This document shows, piece after piece, positions 59,250-64,000 of a DNA stretch of 64,000 nt (the stretch's first letter is position 1; every line of letters begins with the position of its first letter). The notes beneath the pieces were generated by a model, which made no database searches, was not told where the DNA came from, and was given only the letters and a program-made list of their open reading frames with translations. Made by a program: the position numbers and the translations under genes. Source of the DNA: Argopecten irradians (Eukaryota > Mollusca > Bivalvia > Pectinida > Pectinidae). The stretch is taken from NCBI RefSeq assembly GCF_041381155.1, contig NC_091137.1, forward strand, positions 23,233,655-23,297,654. Reading direction: 5' to 3'.

Positions 59250-61824
59250 CAACAAATTCAAAAATCACACACACAGTTTTTCTTGCCAAAGATTCCATGG
59301 AATCTGTAAATGAAAAAAGAAATTAGGAATACATTAAATTATTCAATGGCGGAAAAAACCCCAAAGAAATCTCATTACATAAACATTATACTAATAAACA
59401 AAGTAAACTTTTAATGGTAAAAACATATATACTATGTATAGATATAAAAAAAAAATCTTTCTGTGTCATTAAATAATTCACTTGATAAAAAACAGGGATA
59501 TCTCATTGCATACTAAACAAAGTTAGCCTAATTTTAATGTTAAACATATAGTATATCATACATCAGTTTCCTTCAGTGTCAAAATAAATTAAGAAATAAT
59601 TAATTGAAAGCAAAACATATATTTAAAGTATAAACATCATACTCCATCCCCTTTAAAAAAGAAGAGATTTATTTAAAGTTAATATGATGTTCTTCTACAA
59701 TGATATTCTGTAAAAATGAACCCAATTGATTCCACTGACTTAATTGATATTATCACATTATGGGCACAGGGACCTGGCACGAAAATTTTTAAGCAACAGT
59801 ATACATATATATATGTTATAGTATCAAGGGTATGAACTCGGCGGTCGAGAAAAACGGACCTATTTTTTTAAAACCGTGATTATTTTCATAAATGGGTTCT
59901 ATACAACATTGACGGATATCTTACCTTAAAGAGAAATATTTTATCTTTCCATTGAGTGCTTGATGAACAAAATTGGCCAAGTATTGACGAAGTTATGGCT
60001 TGATATATCAGGAAATTTACGAAAAATATGCTAGGTAGACATTTCCCTGTCCGGTCGAAATGTTGTCTCGGCTCTAATGGGTACCTCAAAAACCAAGCCA
60101 AAATCACAAAATCTACGCTTGTAGTGGTAAACAGTACCCATAACTGTGTTCATCCAAAATCTCCTTTGGAGGTGTCATGACCCGTACTTTGTAGAAACTA
60201 CATTAAAACATTGTGTAGCTCACTTACTTTAACCGTCACCGCCATGTTCATTTTTCTCTCGGAACGCTTCTCGACTTTACATATCGTGACTACATTATGC
60301 AAGTTATGTAATGTTGTGCTTTTGGGTAAACTCGAGAAGCGTTCCGAAGAACAAATGAACATGGCGGTGACGGTTAAAGTAAGTGAGCTACACGATGTTT
60401 AAATGGAGTTTCTACAAAGTACGGGTCATGACACCTTCAAAGGAGATTGTGGATGACCACAGTTATGGGTACTGTTTACCACCACAAGCGTAGATTTTAT
60501 GATTATGGCTTGGTTTTTGAGGTGCCCATTAAAGCCGAGACGACATTTCGACCGGACAGGGAAATGTCTACCTGGCATATTTTTCGTAAATTTCCCGATT
60601 CATCAAGCCATAACTTCGTCAATACTTGGCCAATTTTGTTCATCAAGCACTCAATGGAAAGATAAATTATTTCTCTTTAAGGTAAGATATCCGTCAATGT
60701 TGTATAGAACCAATTTATTAAAATAATCACGGTTTTAAACAAATAGGTCCGTTTTCCTCGACCGCCGAGTTCATACCCTTGATACTATAATATGTACAGT
60801 ATATGTATACTGTTTGTTTAAAAAAATCGTGCCTGGTCCCTGTGATTATGGGCACCAATTAAAAGATCAAGGCAAACCAGAGGTACTCTATCTACTGAAT
60901 GACACGGATGTACTGCTTTAATCAGTTACTCTTCTTTGTAATATACCCACCTCAAATTATTTATAAAATTAGAAAATATATATATTATAAGTATATATAC
61001 ATGTACAGTGTATCTGCCTGCACAGGAGTTTGGTGTTCTGTCAATAATACACTTGATTTCTAAATATAAACACACAAACACTTCTTTAAATACATGTTTT
61101 TCATAGTAGGTCTAAATATTGGATATCATTATGCTTTAATTTGAAGCTTTAATATATTTCATACAGAACGACAAACTCCTGTAGATTTTATTCATTTCTT
61201 AAATAACCATTAACCAATACAAAACCTTTTGTGAACTCCTTTTAGCATAAAGATCTTTGCAAAAGTGACTGATACCAGTACCTGTCTCAGCATCTTAAGT
61301 TTACAAGCATAGTGGAGATACACATGTACAGTACTGCCTTAGATCTTCCCTTCCAAATTCTAGTAAGAACACTCAACATCATATGTAAGGATATGATTTA
61401 CCTGTTTCCATGGCCATGACCAGCCGAATCACTAAAATATTTGACAACAGGAAGTAAATAATATAACAAAATTTCCAGAAGAAACACCCAGTAATGATTA
61501 ACATTAATGAGTAATGTAATCTCACCGCCTAGCCACTGTCAAAACAAAAAATTGCAAATATTGTTATGCTTAGCAACTTCGTTGTCGATGCCTTTTGAGC
61601 TGTTATGCATATTTAGGCTCGCCGGATATTCTATATGCACTTAAAACTCCACCAATCGTTTTCAAATAACATGCAACATACCTGGTAACTTCAATATCAA
61701 CACCGTTATTTCCGAAACTTTTCAACGAGGACGCGATTTTTGGTGTTTTGTTCGTCCATGTTGGAATTTTGGAAGCTGCACTTGCGCAGTAGGTGTGTTT
61801 AGGATCATCTTTGATCTGGGTCAT
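59250..61824 (-). other. INPP5E: Probable INPP5E 5' exons with an upstream ORF
   Basis: Three pieces connect by good splice sites on the minus strand: 61824 down to 61682 (donor CCAG|GTATGT), 61431-61402 (acceptor TTTTAG, donor CAG|GTAAAT), then the 5' part of the large exon from 59303 (acceptor TTTACAG). An ATG at 61824 opens a 72-codon frame across these exons (MTQIKDDPKHTYC...) that stops at 59260-59258, only 8 nt before the first in-frame ATG of INPP5E. If the exons are real this is a long upstream ORF. It could instead be a separate transcript. No homologue of the peptide is recognised. Confidence 0.35.
59765..60844. mobile_element. 1,080-bp hAT-type palindromic element
   Basis: Arms of about 510 bp (59765-60274 and 60332-60844) are inverted copies separated by about 57 bp. 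The ends read CACAGGGACCTGGCACGA, and identical 8-bp repeats ATTATGGG flank them (59757-59764 and 60845-60852), the hAT signature. Both arms carry the same short frames (including HFDRTGKCLP), which are not genes. It lies in the intron between the probable 5' exons of INPP5E, where a transcript could fold into a 500-bp hairpin. Arms are about 95% identical by eye. Confidence 0.88.
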
Positions 61825-62434
61825 TTTAAAACTTCAATACATGTACGTTAACGCTGATTCAAGCATGTCATGTACCGTAAACGTAAAGATATACTTAGAT
61901 GTCGCACACACGTGTTTGTTTAAAATCAAAATTATATTTAAAAGATATCATAAACTAATTAAATCTTAATACAGTTAACAGATGCGATATCTCTTATGAA
62001 TTGTAATTTGACAATTTAGTGTATAACTCTCGTAATTGCAAGTCGCAAATAAGAGGCACCACAACATGGGATCCATAGCAGGTGCTCGTATATGCAATTC
62101 AATATTTCGTTTATCGACAATAATCGCATGTATACAAAATCTAAATTTACCCTGAAATATGATAACCTAAAAAATGATATAAAGAGTTCTTTTTGTGCCT
62201 TAACAAACCATATCGGTATGCTATTTTTGTTTTTGTTTACAGATACGAATACAAGTTCCCCGTATTGGGCCTCATTTAAAGTGTGACTGGTAATGCTTGA
62301 TTAAGCTGACTGCTTACCAACACGAATTGTTTAACAATGGAGGACGGGCCTTGCTATAAGGGTGCGAAACGTCAATGTACCAAGAGTGTTGCAGATATAT
62401 AAACCATACATATGAATGTGATCAATAATTCTAA
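61825..62434. promoter_or_regulatory. Probable shared promoter region, INPP5E / unknown gene
   Basis: The 610 bp between the outermost probable INPP5E start and the divergent unknown gene should hold both promoters. No clear TATA box. AAACATGTTTG-type and CACACACGTG-like strings near 61907 are not specific enough to name a factor. Confidence 0.35.
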
Positions 62435-63390
62435 ATGACTATTTCTTTGCCCGTTGGTGTCATGACAGCTGATGAAAAGCCAGAATCAAGCCATGAATAT
62501 AATTTTTTTCTCGATAGACAACTTCAGAACAAACTTTTGGAGTTTGACGAACAGGATATAGATTCAAGGTATTTTCAAAATGTCAAACTTGAAGGAAAAG
62601 CTTACAGAGCACAGGTGCGAAGTGAGGAAGTCACAGGATGGGTATTTGACACTAAAACTAACTTTAGAAAACCAGAAAAAGAATCTAATAAACAGCAAAG
62701 AGAATTCATTCAGCCTTGGAAAGACTACAAGGCAAAACAACAAAAAGATGATTCCTATATGTTTAGACATTATGGTGACTTGAAAAAGTATATTCAACAG
62801 TATCGTGAGGAGCATTCAAATGTGTTTGGATTTCGACCTCCCGGAGTTCCAATGAAGTCGGATGCTCCAGTAGGGGAAATCCGGAAATATCTTAATCATC
62901 ATTCTGCTCCAACTCCCAGTGCCGGTGCTACACATCATAATCAAACCTCAGCACACAACCACACCTCATCACAAACTCAGGTTTCAACTGTATGCACGCA
63001 GTGTACAAATTCCAGTGGAAATCAGCAGTTACTAACTGCTTCTATGTACTATACTAATCGGAAAGATAGTTCAGTTTCCTTACCAAATGGTGCTTCAGTG
63101 AGTAACTCTCGTAACAACCATAACAGTCATAGCCACGGACATCATTGTAGTAAGCACAACAATCATATAAATCCGGATCATGCCTATAAATATAAGTTAG
63201 CCCCTGAAGCTGCCTGGCGATCAGATTCAGTTCAATCTTCATGTGTTGATTCGGACCGGAATGATGGTGTTAGGACTCCAAGAATAAACTCTGCGAAAGG
63301 AGATCGAGGAAAATCCCCGACTAAGGTTATGGTTCCAGCCGGTGCTTCCAATGGGCCCCCTAAAGGCCATCCATTGCAGAGCGTCACAGT
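62435..63390 (+). CDS. First coding exon of an unrecognised gene
   Basis: The frame opens at ATG 62435, directly after an in-frame TAA (62432-62434), so the start is there or at the next Met (62462). It runs 318 codons to a consensus donor (CACAGT|GTAAGTATG) at 63391 and continues outside the window. Residues 20-150 look folded and charged: EYNFFLDRQLQNKLLEFDEQ, then a basic stretch ([11 protein letters not shown]), [17 protein letters not shown] and FGFRPPGVPM. The rest is low-complexity, rich in His, Asn and Ser (HNSHSHGHHCSKHNNH) and then Ser/Pro. No known domain or signal peptide is recognised. A fragment of it is copied into INPP5E at 57824. It starts 611 bp from the outermost probable INPP5E exon, head to head. 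Confidence 0.8.
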
Positions 63391-64000
63391 GTAAGTATGA
63401 TCGGTGGGAAATTATAAATTTACCGGTAATATAAAAATTTAGTTAGCAAACAGTACATAGTATGTGCATGGTCTATGCTTCTTACAGCGCTGTAAGGCCA
63501 TATTATCTTAGATGCCAGCTAGACCTTGAAATTATTAAGAATAACAAAATGTATCTAGTGTTGGCTGCAGCTTCACCCTGCATCAATAATTTACTAATTT
63601 TAACATTAAGGTACTCGTCAGTTAATTCAAACTCATGTATGTTATAGTCCCTGCATGGGACTTATTAATAATTTGTCTGCTTTATAGAATACGATGATAG
63701 CTTTTATGATATTAATTTTGAGTAAGTTGATTGGGAGGCTAAATAAAAAATAGTCAAGGTTTCCTTTATATAAGATGCCTTTAATTTATGTTGCCGGCAT
63801 GTATGCTCCACAAAGTAATTGTGGGGCCATTAAAAGCTGACTATATGTTTCCAAAACAAAATTATCAACAAGTTTTTCACCAACAATCATAACACCATGA
63901 TCATCTAGATATTGATGGCATAGACTAAATTACAACATGCTGTATGTTAGTTCCCCCACATCTGTATAATGAATTTAGGTCCATTTTGGTGTTTGACCCG
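63391..64000 (+). other. Intron of the unrecognised gene
   Basis: Follows the GTAAGTATG donor at 63391. No further exon is recognised before the end of the window. Confidence 0.5.

Noticed and set aside
59886-60726. Paired frames with HFDRTGKCLP as a duplicated gene
   Set aside because: They are the two arms of a hAT palindrome.

Overview
The window looks like nuclear DNA of a lophotrochozoan animal, most likely a bivalve mollusc. It is AT-rich, its host genes are split by GT-AG introns, and it is full of MITEs, CR1-type LINEs, tRNA-headed SINEs and tandem repeats. No bacterial or organellar features are visible. Most of the short open frames are not genes.

Four host genes can be supported. 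TRMT112 (minus, 7293-8925) and POLR1H/RPA12 (plus, 9296-45054) start head to head, 370 bp apart. INPP5E (minus, coding 51115-59249, probable 5' exons to 61824) is tail to tail with POLR1H across about 6 kb of AT-rich spacer. An unrecognised gene starts at 62435 (plus), head to head with the INPP5E 5' exons, and leaves the window through a splice donor at 63391. So the gene set covers a methyltransferase cofactor, an RNA polymerase I subunit, a ciliary phosphoinositide phosphatase and one unknown.

The main structure is the 34.3-kb first intron of POLR1H. Its native length is only about 417 bp; the rest is one stack of nested insertions whose junctions can be read to the base. (1) A 129-bp palindromic MITE with a 9-bp target duplication. 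(2) Inside it, a 5'-truncated CR1-like LINE (minus) with a 13-bp target duplication. (3) Inside the LINE, two further insertions: a 4,937-bp element with TTAA duplications (38472-43408), itself holding an apparently intact Tc1 transposon, and a 26,536-bp block (11857-38392). (4) The 26.5-kb block starts with a 2.35-kb sequence that recurs in direct orientation at 33704-36003, and both of its outer ends match that element family. It therefore resembles a composite transposon: two copies of a YqaJ-nuclease-bearing element bracketing 19.5 kb of cargo. The cargo contains a LINE, a SINE, a 28-29-bp tandem array, a long inverted repeat and an orphan TATA-box plus signal-peptide exon.

Outside the stack there are two hAT-type palindromic MITEs (3167-3460 and 59765-60844), a MITE family copied at about 802 and 4104, a roughly 150-bp tandem array (4440-5650), a miniature LTR element (TRIM) whose LTRs carry a tRNA-like pol III promoter (48991-49415), and a 141-bp insert in an INPP5E intron copied from the neighbouring gene and flanked by 13-bp direct repeats.
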